Shown here piece after piece: positions 1 through 16,452 of a DNA stretch of 64,000 nucleotides. Positions within the stretch are counted from its first letter, which is position 1; each line of letters begins with the position of its first letter. The notes below the pieces were generated by a model. That model saw nothing but the letters and a program-made list of their open reading frames with translations, did not search any database and was not told where the DNA came from. A program made the translations under genes and the position numbers. This stretch comes from Embiotoca jacksoni (Eukaryota; Chordata; Actinopteri; Embiotocidae): positions 6,414,926 to 6,478,925 of the forward strand of contig JAKOON010000007.1 of NCBI GenBank assembly GCA_022577435.1, given 5' to 3'.

Positions 1-720
1 AAAAAAAAACTGCAAGAGAGCCACATTGTCCCTTATATTTCAGGTCAGTTGAACATAGGCTTCATTTTCCCATGCTAGAGAGCTCAGTCTCTGAGCGTGT
101 GCACTAGGATGCAGGAGAGCTACCATCTGGCTGGCCACAGTCCCAGTAGCACTAGACTGTGCCACACCAGGGAGTTTATAGGCTTTGTATTCACAGAAGC
201 ATGGATGAGAGAGATCAGGGCTTGTACTGTACCACTGCAGCTTCGTAGACCAGCACCGTTACTAGCTGCCCTGAACACCTGCATGTCTAACTTCCTGTCC
301 CTTTCTGACATATGCACGAGTGCTTGGTGTCTGCATGACCTAAGAAAAGTTATTGTCCATAGGAAATTAAGTAAGAACAAAATAAGATAAAGATGAGCTA
401 ACTGGTATGCATTCATCATCAAAATAGAGTGACCAAGGTAATAAATAAATCTCAAGCCCAAAACAAAATATTTAATTTGTTTCTTTAAGTCGAGAATGAT
501 CTATGTGCTGTTTAGTTTCCTACTATCGATGCTGTTTTGGTGACGATTGACCAGGATGATACCTAACTGCTTTTTAATGATGGCGTCTGGGTGTTGATGT
601 GTGGTTTGTTATAGTAGCTAGTCCTGAACCGCTGATCGGAGAAACAAGTCTGCTTGGATTCACGCTCTGCTAGAGGTAAGGTTTCGTGGTTCGGCCCCTG
701 GCCTGGGTTTGGCTACCGGG
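1..720 (-). other. 3' UTR / downstream flank of fgf13
   Basis: This is non-coding sequence after the fgf13 stop codon. No minus-strand AATAAA is visible. A minus-strand ATTAAA lies at 471-476, about 245 bases past the stop, and is followed by T/GT-rich sequence at about 470-440. It is a possible but weak poly(A) signal. The real 3' end may lie beyond the window edge. Short open frames on either strand here have no recognisable protein features. Confidence 0.5.
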
Positions 721-857
721 CTACGTCGACTCATTCTGGCTCACGGCTTTGCCTCCGTTGAGGACAGCTGAGGCACTCCGACTCTTGGTGGGTGTGCCAC
801 TGCCAGAGCGGGAGAACTCTGTCAAGTCGTGAAGAGATGGCTCTCTGTACATTGCCA
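721..857 (-). CDS. fgf13: fgf13 exon 5 (terminal coding exon, C-terminal tail)
   Basis: This exon encodes residues 202-246 of the 1S form, starting VAMYREPSLHDLTEFSRSGS and ending in NEST before a TAG stop at 721-723. The acceptor reads TTTCCACAG, with AG at 859-858. The first two bases complete the Val-202 codon begun in exon 4. The product segment is the Ser/Thr-rich, probably disordered tail that follows the last trefoil strand. The tail motif GTPTKSRS followed by LNGGK is characteristic of FGF13. Compared with the mammalian protein as I know it, the tail carries several conservative changes (Arg for Lys after VAMY; SASAV and AVSQ in the last third), as expected for a fish orthologue. This is the last coding exon; the 3' UTR continues towards position 1. 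Confidence 0.95.
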
Positions 858-5007
<4,150 letters not shown>

Positions 5008-5206
5008 CTTTTAGAGGTTTGGGAAGGAAGTGGGCTGCTGGCTTGTTCTTCTTGACATGATTCCCCTTCATGATTTCTCCTTCCTTGTTCAGACCGAGGT
5101 ACCAGCCCCTGCCCGACTGTTGCTGCCGGTATATCATGGAGGAGTATGTTACATAGTAGTTCTCGAACACCGACTCCTTGAATTTGCACTCTGGTGTAAA
5201 GTGTTC
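5008..5206 (-). CDS. fgf13: fgf13 exon 4 (C-terminal half of the beta-trefoil core)
   Basis: This 199-bp exon encodes residues 136-201 plus the first base of codon 202. It begins EHFTPECKFKESVFENYYVT and continues through SSMIYRQQQSGRGWYLGLN and KGNHVKKNKPAAHFLPKPLK. The acceptor is TCTCCCCAG (AG at 5208-5207) and the donor is G|GTAGGC. The exon contains the FGF-family E-N-Y-Y motif and the G-W-Y-L-G-L-N strand. It also has the basic KKNKP segment, which in secreted FGFs is the heparin-binding region and in FHFs lies near the sodium-channel contact surface. The TYSSMIYRQQQSGRGWY wording separates FGF13 from FGF12 and FGF14, which have an IYSS...QQESGRAWF pattern. The length matches the conserved FHF exon. 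Confidence 0.97.
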
Positions 5207-6020
5207 CTGGGGAGACAAGATAAGCAGAAACGATGTATTGAAGTTGTTGGACAGTACTTCCGAAGTTCTCAAGAGTCTTTGACATACTGTTACGAACATT
5301 AGCAGCTGAAATGCAATAGTTTATTACTGGAGAGTGCAAATTAGTAACGGTACATTGCGCTGCACGTCCAACACTCACTCAGGCACAAAAAGAGTGGAGG
5401 AACTATCTCAAGGCTCAAGCCCCTGCTTTAAAATTTTGGTCTCTTGATAATCTAATTCTATTCATTCCATTTACCGTAGTGAATAATGTAGCACTTCATA
5501 GCATAGATAACAGTGATATGACAGATATAGAGGAGCATTAATAAAACATACAGGCAAAATGAGCAGTATATTCTCATTTGGTCCCAGCTCTTAATTATGT
5601 ATGGGCAGCTCATTATCATTCAGAGTTTTGTCCTTTGCATTTTAGACTTTGTTGGACAAAATAATTTATTACTGCCAGTTGACTTTTATTTATTAAAGTA
5701 ATGACCTTTTATACTGCAAAAATTATTAAAATGTTTTCACAGAGTGACTTTAATAGAATAATATGCAATCTGCGAGTACTTGCATAATGCATGCAAGGTG
5801 TTACTTCCTTTCCTCTTTTGCTAATGTACTGGTTGTGGAGAGACTCCTTAGAGACATGCAAAATTCATCTTCTGGACTCCATATTGTGCAAGAGTTCACT
5901 CGCCCTTTCTTTTTAGAATCCAGCCCTTCTATGGGATTTCACCATTAATGCCAGATCAGTGTGGCTGAGGTTTATTTCCCCTGTGGCAAGATTTTGTGTG
6001 TGGGGATGCATGGGTGTATA

Positions 6021-6136
<116 letters not shown>

Positions 6137-9100
6137 TTTGTCTAATTTGTAGAGCTGCGTGGGCGGTGAACCAACAAAACAGAGTCGAATAAGTTAGAAG
6201 ACAATTCCTCCTGAGAGAGACCGAGGGACAGCGTGTTAGACAAGTGCACGAGGAAACTAAAAACAAGTGCAGCTAGTCAGCAGTAAATTGTTCCTGCCTT
6301 AATTTTTTTCTTTTTAGGACACTTTCACATGAAAATGCATTTATTCAAACACTACCTTAATGCACAGTTAAACACAGTTCGAATAGCCGGTGAGTGAACG
6401 TATGGATGCTTCTTTCAGACCAAAGCAGGTCTGGCACGGCGCAGTCCTAATGCAATTAAAAAACATCACACTGGTGAGAGTGATGCCGTGTTCCCAGGGC
6501 CAAAGACCCACTGTGAGATCATGACAAACAACATGTCACTACCAGACGGGGAGTCATCTATAACAGCCTCTCTCAGCCTAAGTGTTTTTTTTTTTTTTAA
6601 CACTTTAGCAGCGTCACTCTTTAAGTGCCGCAGTAACAGGACTTCAAAAGACAGACTGACGTTCATGTCTGATGATGAGGTGCTTTACTCTTCTGCTGAA
6701 GCTTCTGTATATAATGCAGCTGAAACATACAAAAGCTGTACAGTAACTGTAACTGTAATGGTTGTAAAACATTCACTTGTTGAACCTGTTAAAAGAGCCC
6801 TACCCCATAGTGCTTTGCCTTTTGTCACACCAGGCCTCAGAGCCCACTTGAGAAACAAAACCTACACCTACCTCCAGTAGCTGACAACCACACTCATTCA
6901 ACATGCCCTTCTCACTGATCTAGCCTTAACAGACCACATCACTCTCTGACAAGCATAGATGAGGTGACAGGAAGCTTGTGACATATCACCTCAATAGGGT
7001 ACATCCTGTTGGCTCAGCTCAAGTTTGAATAAATGCTAAGCCCATCAGGAGGGCTGGGGAGCCAGCTTGGAGCATACTGTGTTATGGTTCTTATTTTAGA
7101 CGAGATAGTTTTTAACCCATAGAGACGACAAAGCTAAGAGATTGGTCATGTAAAATGATAACAGGCCCTCTTCTTTGTCTCAAAGCATCTGTGCATACAG
7201 ACATACATTACTGTCATACTCATATCTCCATCCCTCTCACTCAGATGCTGCAACGAAACAGCGGTAATTCTACAGCAGAGACAATAACACGGTTCCTGAA
7301 TGGCTTCACACTTTTGTTCAAAGCCAAGTTGGAACCTGGGAGTGGTGGGAGTCTTTACATACTGCATTTATTGATGTATTGCAAATGTTCCTTGTGAATA
7401 TAGAGGCTGCAAACAGATTCACAGTCCATGCTTTGTTCTGTAAATTCAACATTAACAGGACAAAAGATGTCCATTCCTTCCTGTGTTGAAACCTGTTAGT
7501 CTACTGGGCAGTCAGCCTGTCCATTTAACACGATGATCAAGGCTGTTGTGACATCTGCTCACCTTTTTGCCAGGAAATATAGATAGTACTTCTACTTGTA
7601 TGCAAGATACCTTATCTTAAACAACTATCAGACTGCCATCAAATCACATTTTTATAGGCGTAAACAATATTAATGGCTGTTTGGTCTTTCCTCTATTAAA
7701 ACAAAAATATATATATTTTTACCACTACGTTCACGTCGTTTCAAACACCTTGCTTTTTTGTTTAATGCTAGAATATTGAGATGTTTAATGATCTTACAGC
7801 CTGGTGCTCCTAAGGGCATCAGTCAGGGCGTAAGATATTTAGTCCTATGTTAGATAAGGGATAAGATTAGGGTATAGGGCATTTTTAAAGGGGAATGCAA
7901 ATCCTTAAGCCAAATGAAGTAGATGTCCATTACAAACCATTACACAAATACTTTTGTTATTTTACTTCTAGATCTTGGGGAGGATGTAACAACATTTTCC
8001 AGTCTGCTTCCTCCTCTTCTCTAAACTGTTAACAGCTCCAGAGTAGGACCAGTGCACGAAGACCCCGCGTTTTTGATCAGCGCATTCAGTTTGTTTGTAT
8101 AACCAGCTCTGATGCTTATGCCCCACCAGATTTCAGCAATATTGCATTCACAACAACAAGAGTGGTAAAATATTTGCAGTGCCGGGCAGCACATGCAGTA
8201 TTAAAGTACCTAAGCAGCCTCAAAAAATACAGGTGGCCTTGGCCCCTTTGGCAACTTAGCATGGACCTTTTAAGGTAGAGTTTTTTGTTATTCGTGTCCC
8301 TCAAGTTTTGCCATGATTAAAATCGAGGACCTGTGATCTGTAACTTGTTGATTAGTTGTAAATTAATGCACAGCAGTATTCCTCTTCTGTGTATTAGAAG
8401 GCTAATCTTGCCTTCAACAATTTAGTGTCAATCCTTTCACCTGACCATTGAAGGTATCTTAACTGTCTATCTTCTATCTCAATTTAGAGGTCAAATTTTG
8501 TTTCAAATTTTTTTTGTCTTCATTGCTTTCTCAATCCTTCTCACACATCATTTCTTGATTGTTCAAGTCCTCAGTGTATTCGGTCTGTCTTGCTACTGTA
8601 TCTGACTCTCTTGTTAGGCCTGATTAGCAGCAGCCGTCTTAGAAAGACTGGGCAGCACCCATCTGAGTTATGCACGAGCTGCAGTTGGAAGCAAAACAAC
8701 AGGCTGCTCTCAAGCCAGGAGTTCTGTTCTACCTCTCATAATGAGCTTATGTGGATTTGGCTGGTTATGCTTGTCCTGGAGAAGAATAAGAGTCTATTGA
8801 TAAACGGATGCATTCAGATAGATACAGGCACAGTTGGAGCCAAGATGGAGGAGAGGCTGCTGGCTGTCAAGGCAGTATTGGAGTGGGTTTCTGACAACAG
8901 GCTCGCTCAGACTGACACAAGGAGGGGCCAGAATGGCTGGGGATCCCCATTTCTATTCTAACCGGGCTGTGATAGACAGAAACACTCAGATTCTTTTGAA
9001 TGGGCTCCAGTAGCATCCTCTTCAGTCAATCTATTGTCCACTGAAACCAATCTCCCAGCAAAAAAACTCTCACATCACTTTAATCATGACTCCAGTGCCA

Positions 9101-11300
9101 GATGGAGCAAGGGGAAATCACTTTAGAAGTAAAGCAGGACACTATCTGCATAGAAATAATATCCGTCTTGTCATCTCCCTCCCCCCCCCCAAGTCTCTGT
9201 GGTGGTTTGGCTAAATGGACTTTTAATGATCCCATTACACTACTTGGGCTTTTCCTTGAAATATGCAACTATGACAAGTCCTTGTCCAAATGATACACAG
9301 CTGGCAACCTCATTTGCAAAAAGTCCAGGCAAGCAGTTTTGTAAAACAAAAAAACGTACAGAATTTGTAGTGTATGTCATGGTTTTAGGCACTGTGTCCC
9401 AATAGAACCAATTAGGCTTAAGGAAAGTGAGCTGCATAATTACCCCCATTGTATAAGTCTGTTAGCTGTTTCTTGCCCTCTGTAGCTATGAGAAAATGTG
9501 CTTAATTGTTATGTTGCTGGTGGCTCTGTACAGCATTCTCTGCATTTAACAGGAATGAAATGGGCAAAATTCAGTCCAGTCCGATATATATTTCCTTTCT
9601 AAAGCATCAGTGTCGGGGCGAGTTGTGTTTTCATTTAACTTTATAGACCTCTCTGTCCTAGCATGCTCTTTGAGCTGCGACCTGGTAGACAGAAGCAAGA
9701 AAGAGAGCAGGATGACAGAAAGCTTGAAAGCTTTACGGTCCTCTATTCATGTTTTATACCAGTTTCACTTTTTAACCTAAGACAGAGTCAACAGTGACAT
9801 CTGTTTTTAACTCCTCCTGACAAATAATTACACTTATCAAACTGTATGGTTTGTTGGTATTTACTGGGGGGCTTTATATGTGTGTGTATAAGGGTACAGA
9901 GGCAGTAATTCCACTATGTAGATTTCATCAAATTTAAACAGATATCATTACTGTTACTGAACAGGACATCAGGGTTTAGCTTCAATGAGTCGCAGCTTTA
10001 TAAGTAATTACAAGCGTCAAACTTTGCCTCAGAAATTTTTGCATCCTTTCCTCTCATCTCTCTTCTCTTGACAATTTCTGTAGCGTCAGGAATGCAAGTC
10101 TAATTTAGGCACAGTATGTTTACTGCAATGCAAATTAGCTTATTCAAATGTATGTAAAACATATTCACCATTAATAGTCACATTTCCATGAAACTTATAA
10201 TTCAGATTATAAGCTGTTTAAAGGCTCAAACTGAATAAAAATGCTTCCTGTGAACACTTCATTCAGAATAAGCAGGCAATTTTAATCGTTTGTAAAGTGG
10301 CAGTTTAAACTTTTTCATGAACCGATCAAAAGAAAAATAGTAGGCTTCCATGTAAATAATTGAACTATTTACTTTCTGACTGCGTTCTTTTTGCACATGC
10401 CCTCCATCTTGATGTAAATGCAGATGGATGTTTCTCCCTCCACTACCAAAAATGGCACCTTCCAAGCTAGGAGTTTGTGATAAATAACTAAACATTACTG
10501 GATACCAGGCATGTGTTGTTATCAAGCTTTAGCTTAAGAGCAACACGGTAATGGCAACTAATGTGCTGAACAGGCAATAGATGTCCACTTTATTTTTTTC
10601 CCTGTTTTTTTTCCTCTAACGCTCGCCCTACTCTGTGTTTGATTGGCAAGTATTTATTGCCTTGGTCAATTCAAATCAAAGGCAGACTAGGGGTGCATCT
10701 TCCCAGAATGCAGGTGGGGGAAAAAGGCGATACAATACGTGATGTATTCAACACAGCTGTTCTGATTAAATGCATTGATGCATTTCAACATAAAACTATA
10801 TTAGATCACATCCCATGTAAATATTTGACCTATGATCTTCAATCTGAATGAAAAAATTAGTGAATGTAACTGCAGCTACTGTGGCACCTTCCAACAATAT
10901 CCATTCTTGCATCCAGAAATTTTTCATACACAAATTCATTCAAGTCTGTATTTTATCTCATGCTTATCTCAAAGAGAGACAGAGAACGGTCACATGTTTT
11001 ACAACAAGGGGGAATCCCAGCTGAAGTTATGGTGGTGTTGCCCGAGCTCTTTACGATCTAACAACTGCCTATAGGAAGGAGACATTCAAAGACTGGTGAC
11101 GTGTTGAGCGGACAGTGGTGAAGGATGTTTCCTTGCTATTTGTAATCGCTGTGAATGTAAAACACATTGACACACATGCACAAGCATACACTGCCCATGT
11201 GGACGACCTTTTGCACGCACACACAATTATACAATTCAACAGTGGTAAAACTGTAACATGAATGTTCCATTAGTAAAGCGGTCATGTCAAGAAAACACTA

Positions 11301-11640
11301 TCAATTATGATGCACTCTCAAACAGTATTCTGTTGGCTTCAGGGGAGTAATTACAGCCCAGTAATGTTTTCCTGATCCAATCAGCAGGAGAGGAAATACA
11401 TATAATGGATGTGATCTCCTCTGTAAAGATATTGGCCGTATTTTTTTCAAGCCAAGCCAAATCAACGCTGTGCACTGCCCCATGCGTATTCAGCTGCCAT
11501 ATCAAAATTGAAATGACACCAATTATGCCAATACAATCAAGGCTGAGCGCTGTTCTAATTTCTTTGCAGCGACATCGAGGCTTGCGAGACTCAAACAAAC
11601 TAATGCTGTGGCTAGGCAGTGAAAACAAATCTTACTAAAT
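11301..11640. other. Candidate conserved non-coding element in fgf13 intron 3
   Basis: This stretch is neither repetitive nor low in complexity. It is dense in homeodomain, POU and SOX-like words, including GTAATTACAGCCCAGTAATG near 11346, CCAATTATGCC near 11518 and ATACAATCAAGG near 11531. Both strands stay open for unusually long (about 77 codons on plus, 107 on minus), yet neither translation resembles a known protein or has exon boundaries. Such a pattern is common in vertebrate enhancer-type conserved elements. This is inference from texture only, since no alignment was possible. Confidence 0.3.
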
Positions 11641-13349
11641 CCGGCTTTTCAGTGCCCCAGTCTTTTCAATAGAGGGGAAGTGGATTTAAAAACATCTTTT
11701 CCCTTTAGCTAAAGATGAAGTACACCCATAGTGTACTCAGTTGTTTGGGAATAAATTGGAGAGTTTTAATCTAGTGGAAAAGACCCTTGCAAATACCAAA
11801 CATAAATAAGCACACCCACACAGGGTACACATTCAATCCAGAAGCACATACACACACAGCACAAAGTAGTTAATGACACAGCTCAGTGGAGTGAAACCTT
11901 ACAGCAGTGGTTATTTACCAAAGGCTTTGTGCTTGCTAAATAGCTGAAAAGGCATGGGTGTGAGCCAACTACATGTCTAACAGGAGGGTATCAAAACAGA
12001 AATACATCATGTACAAGGACAACGATATAAAGCCTTCTTCGATACCTGTCTGTCTGTAAGTTTATTTATGTTTATCCTACAAACATACAGCAAACAGCAT
12101 GTAATTGTTATATTCTGAACAATAAAATGTGCTCTTTCACAACCTCTGCAAGGATTCAGTGATGTGATTAAAGCCATATTTTAAAGTTAGAATCTAAATG
12201 TAAACCTTGACTAGAAATGAGACGGAAATACTTGAAGTGAATTGGGATGAAGTGGATATAATGTACATCCACCTAGCAGCCATTTTTTCATCATTGGCAT
12301 TCTGTTGTCTTCTAAAAAGCATTAATCAAATAACCTTTATTTTAATTTTAAACATTTCGCAAATTTAAAGCATATCCAGAAGGACTTATAAATGACTGAG
12401 AATGTTGTGCGTTTAATGCTTATACAGAATCTCATTCACGGAATACACGACCATTGTCAGGATCTAACTGGCACAAAATTTTAGGTAAAAGAGCCTGTAA
12501 ACCTCAATGCAAGCCTGATAGATATCTTCACCCCGAGAGCCCTGAACTCTCCATTTTACACACTCACACAGCAGTCTAGACGAGACTCAACTGGAGCCTC
12601 GGTGACTCACACTAATTCAAATATGACCTGCCAGGAAATTAATAACACCACTTCAAAGGCACCTCATGAGATATGTGCACACCATTTAACTCAGGACGTA
12701 AAAACAGAACTCACATCTGAAAACATACCAAAAAATTTGAATGATTTTTTTTCTCCAAATCAAGAGTATTGAGTTGGCAAGATTATTTTAGATTATATTG
12801 ACGACACTTTTTTCTTGATAAAGGTTGCTTGTGCAATTCTGATGCAAAACGTGCTTCACTACTGTTGTAAAAGTAGAAAGGCAGACATGGAAATAGAGAA
12901 TAGTAAAGTAAAATATATACTAATTGGTTCTTCCTCTCCCACACATTGATGGGGAGAGATGAATATATTTTCACTGGTGCATTCTGCATCACCCACACAT
13001 GTGCACTTTCTCACTCCTCATTTCTCTCACACTCTATTCTTTTCTTGGTTTATGTTTTCTGCTCTTAAACACACAGAACACCCAGTTATATAGAAATAAA
13101 TGCACATACACTAAAAGCCTGAATGCTATCAAAGGTAATATGTTTGTAGGTAATTTGTGTCAGATGTAAATTGATCCTGCATGTAAATCCTATGAATCCT
13201 CTTTATTATGTTACATTCTCTCACCAGTCGCTCGTATATATTCATGCATGCTCTTACGCACACACATGTAGAGTAATGGGAAAAATCTATATCCTAGCAG
13301 CAGCGCTCCCTTCCCCACCGAGAATACGTCATCTGTTGTCTCTCCACTG

Positions 13350-13600
13350 TTGATTGGGATTCTCCCCCCAATGGTGACCTGTGATTGGCTGGTTTAATGT
13401 GGCTTGAAGGCAGCACTACCATTGCAGCAATTCCAGCAAGACAGCCTCCAATAGGAAGCCAGCTTCACATTCAGTTTAATTCCCTCTCTAATTTAGCTGA
13501 AATAGAAATCTCTAAAGCCCATCCCCCCAACTGCATTCTTCCAATTTAACACACCAACATGATGTACTCTATTCCACATGAGGGCTGGGATTTAAAGCAG
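13350..13600. other. Candidate conserved non-coding element in fgf13 intron 3
   Basis: This segment has mixed, non-repetitive composition. It contains CCAAT/ATTGG words (TTGATTGGGATT, GTGATTGGCTGG, CTCCAATAGG), TAAT cores (TTTAATTCCCTCTCTAATTT) and the phrase TTTAAAGCAGCATGG. It stands out from the AT-rich, low-complexity sequence on either side and lies about 2 kb downstream of exon 3. Its enhancer-like character is inferred from appearance alone. Confidence 0.25.
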
Positions 13601-13855
13601 CATGGATGGTATACTGTATGCAGGCAGCAATAGGCTTTTTGCAGCTTTTCTCTTCTCTATATGACAAAAATGTAACACATTTTTACATCACCAAGACACA
13701 AGAGAATAAAATCCAAATTCAGTTCTTAAAAAAAAATACGTCTGGTAGTGTTTGGTTTTAATGATTGTAGTCTAAATTGTGATTTTAGTTCTTTTTGAAT
13801 AATGGTTCCCGTTTTTGTTCGTAAAATACACCCCCCGCAAGAAATTACATTATAA

Positions 13856-13860
<5 letters not shown>

Positions 13861-13900
<40 letters not shown>
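13861..13900. repeat. (TA)20 microsatellite
   Basis: This is an uninterrupted TA run of 40 bases in fgf13 intron 3. It is self-complementary, so it can extrude as a cruciform. Confidence 0.97.
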
Positions 13901-13902
<2 letters not shown>

Positions 13903-15564
13903 TAAAGGTTTTGTTGTGACGCTCTGAATCACTAAACATGGGAATATTCTCTGTCTCATTTGTAGATAGAATGGGCCTTTGCTGTGGTCATAAAGGGACT
14001 CACAGTATAATAAGATATCATCTGCATAGCAGTGAAAAAAAGGCAAGCATCAAAATAAAGGACACATCCTTCGGACAGACCACAAGACAGAGTTGTACAT
14101 GAAAATGCATCCTTAACAGCAGAAGCTGAAAAACTGGATAAGAATGATTCGCTCACAGATATCCAAACACAAAGTCACTTCATTTGTAATAGGAGTGTGA
14201 AACGTTATCCCAAGAATCCAGTAGTACCAACCTTGATTATTCCCCTGCGTCGCCGCATTCAGATTTTATTAAAGACTCAAAGCAGAATTGTTTCAGAAAA
14301 GTGCAACAGATGGTAGCAAGACAGAACCTTATGAAGAATATTCTGCTCATCTTGGGTAGTTTTTTCCCCCGTAAATCTTAGGCAGTGAAAGAGTGTTTAG
14401 AAATAGGACAATACTTGTACTACTGCTTCTGTCTGCTTGTAAAGCCTTTGCCAGAGTGATCCATCTTTATGAAATGAATCCTACAACTAGCTTCATATAT
14501 TTAATTACTGACAGACTTCAAACTCAAATAATAAAGAATCCCTCACTGGGAGCTGAGGAATGGTGGTTAGCCATGACAAATAGGCGCGTAAATGTGTGTG
14601 TGTGGGAAGGGGTTGAATGAGTATGTTTTATTTCAATTATTCCAGTATATTCCCCTCAGGCATGTTTAGCTGGGATGACACCCATGGATATGTTGTCACA
14701 CAATTGCTAGCGCTCATTAGAATGTAATTATTGTCAGAGCATACAACATCTGCAGAGGGCTGCACTGATTATGTTGTCATTCTTTTGGTCCTTCAGAACT
14801 ATACATATTTCTGTGTATGTGAGAGTAAAATCACGGCTGAGAGAGATGCCAGCTCACTAGTTTTTTCTTCTTCCTGCATCACATTACTGCTTGAGTACAT
14901 AATAGATCATTATTCAGCAGAAGCTGCAGATTAAAAAGTCACAGGATCATTAGGTTTATTTAGCTGTCTCAGAGCTCGTTGCTATCAATCAGGAGACCTT
15001 TACCAAACAGAACAATCTTTAGTAATTTGACTATAAAGACAGTCTGTCAACAGTGAATGTGTGTGTGGTTACACGCCCACTGGGTGAACATCCAACCAGC
15101 CTGTCAGTCTTCTCAGTGACGCCTGCCACACAATGCAGTGGTGGCATTTGGGAAGAAGACAAACAGGGTTGGGCCAGAAACTGAATTATTCACAACCTTG
15201 CACATTTAATCCAAGATGAGGAGCCAGCTGCCACAATCAGATATGTCACTGCTTAGCCTGCTTACACAATCCTTGAACTTTTCATTGACATAGAATTATA
15301 TCAGAAAATGATGTTGTTCTTTCATCAGGCTTAGGATGATGTGTCTGAGTGGGCATGTTGAGAGTGATATTCCCATTTCCACAAATAATTGAAAAAAGAA
15401 AAACACTTTGAAACTTTAAGCAAAGTCAATGCTGGCCCTGTTAAAGTATCCTTCTTCTCTCTCACCTTCTTCGACCTGCTCACGTCATGTAAATCAGACC
15501 AAACGTTCTCTCTGTAGACAGATGGACTAAAAGGTCAGTCTCTCAGATAGATGCCAGGATGTTA

Positions 15565-15804
<240 letters not shown>

Positions 15805-16430
15805 TCACTAAATAAATAAAGCAATGAATTAAACGCAGAATGTCTGCAATATTATAAATTGTAGTGTAGTAAACTCTGCCTGGTTATTAACCATGGAGTA
15901 TTCACCATCAAGGGCTTGAAATAGTTGTTATTCGTGTCCCCTATTTTTCTCTGGACAGAGGAATGACTTGTCAAAACCTAACCACAAATAGAGGCCCAAC
16001 ATAAGGTCACAGAGCCACTATCTCAAGAGGGTCTTTACAACAACAAAAAAAAGAGAAAAAAAAAAACAGTGCACAAAATTATAAAGATGACAGAAAACAA
16101 AGTATTGAAATAATAAAGCAACTCACATATTCTTTATTCATATACATAAGCGGAAATCATAGGCTGTTTAAAGTTAAACTTGTGTATTTTAACCACAATA
16201 TATAAAATTGTAAAATGCAAATGCAGATGCAAGATATCTAGTGGCAAAATGTTTAATTGAATCACTGAGAAACCTTCAGATAAAATAACTTTTGTACCAA
16301 ACAAAGCCCCTCTATGCTCATTGTTTTGGCTGTGTCGCTGCAGTGTTGTTTTGCTGCACCTATTTTCACACACAAAAACAAAGCGCTCGCACTTCTCTGT
16401 ACAATACATGCATTAGACTTCATGCTAAAA

Positions 16431-16452
16431 CACACACACACACACACACACA
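16431..16452. repeat. (CA)11 microsatellite
   Basis: This short pure CA run lies in fgf13 intron 2. Confidence 0.95.

Noticed and set aside
7800..7880. TTAGGG-like words (GATTAGGGTATAGGGC) suggesting an interstitial telomeric repeat
   Set aside because: There is only one near-match unit and no tandem array.
8286..8300. 15-base word TGTTATTCGTGTCCC shared with about 15926-15940
   Set aside because: One or two exact 15-mers are expected by chance in 64 kb, and the flanks do not align.
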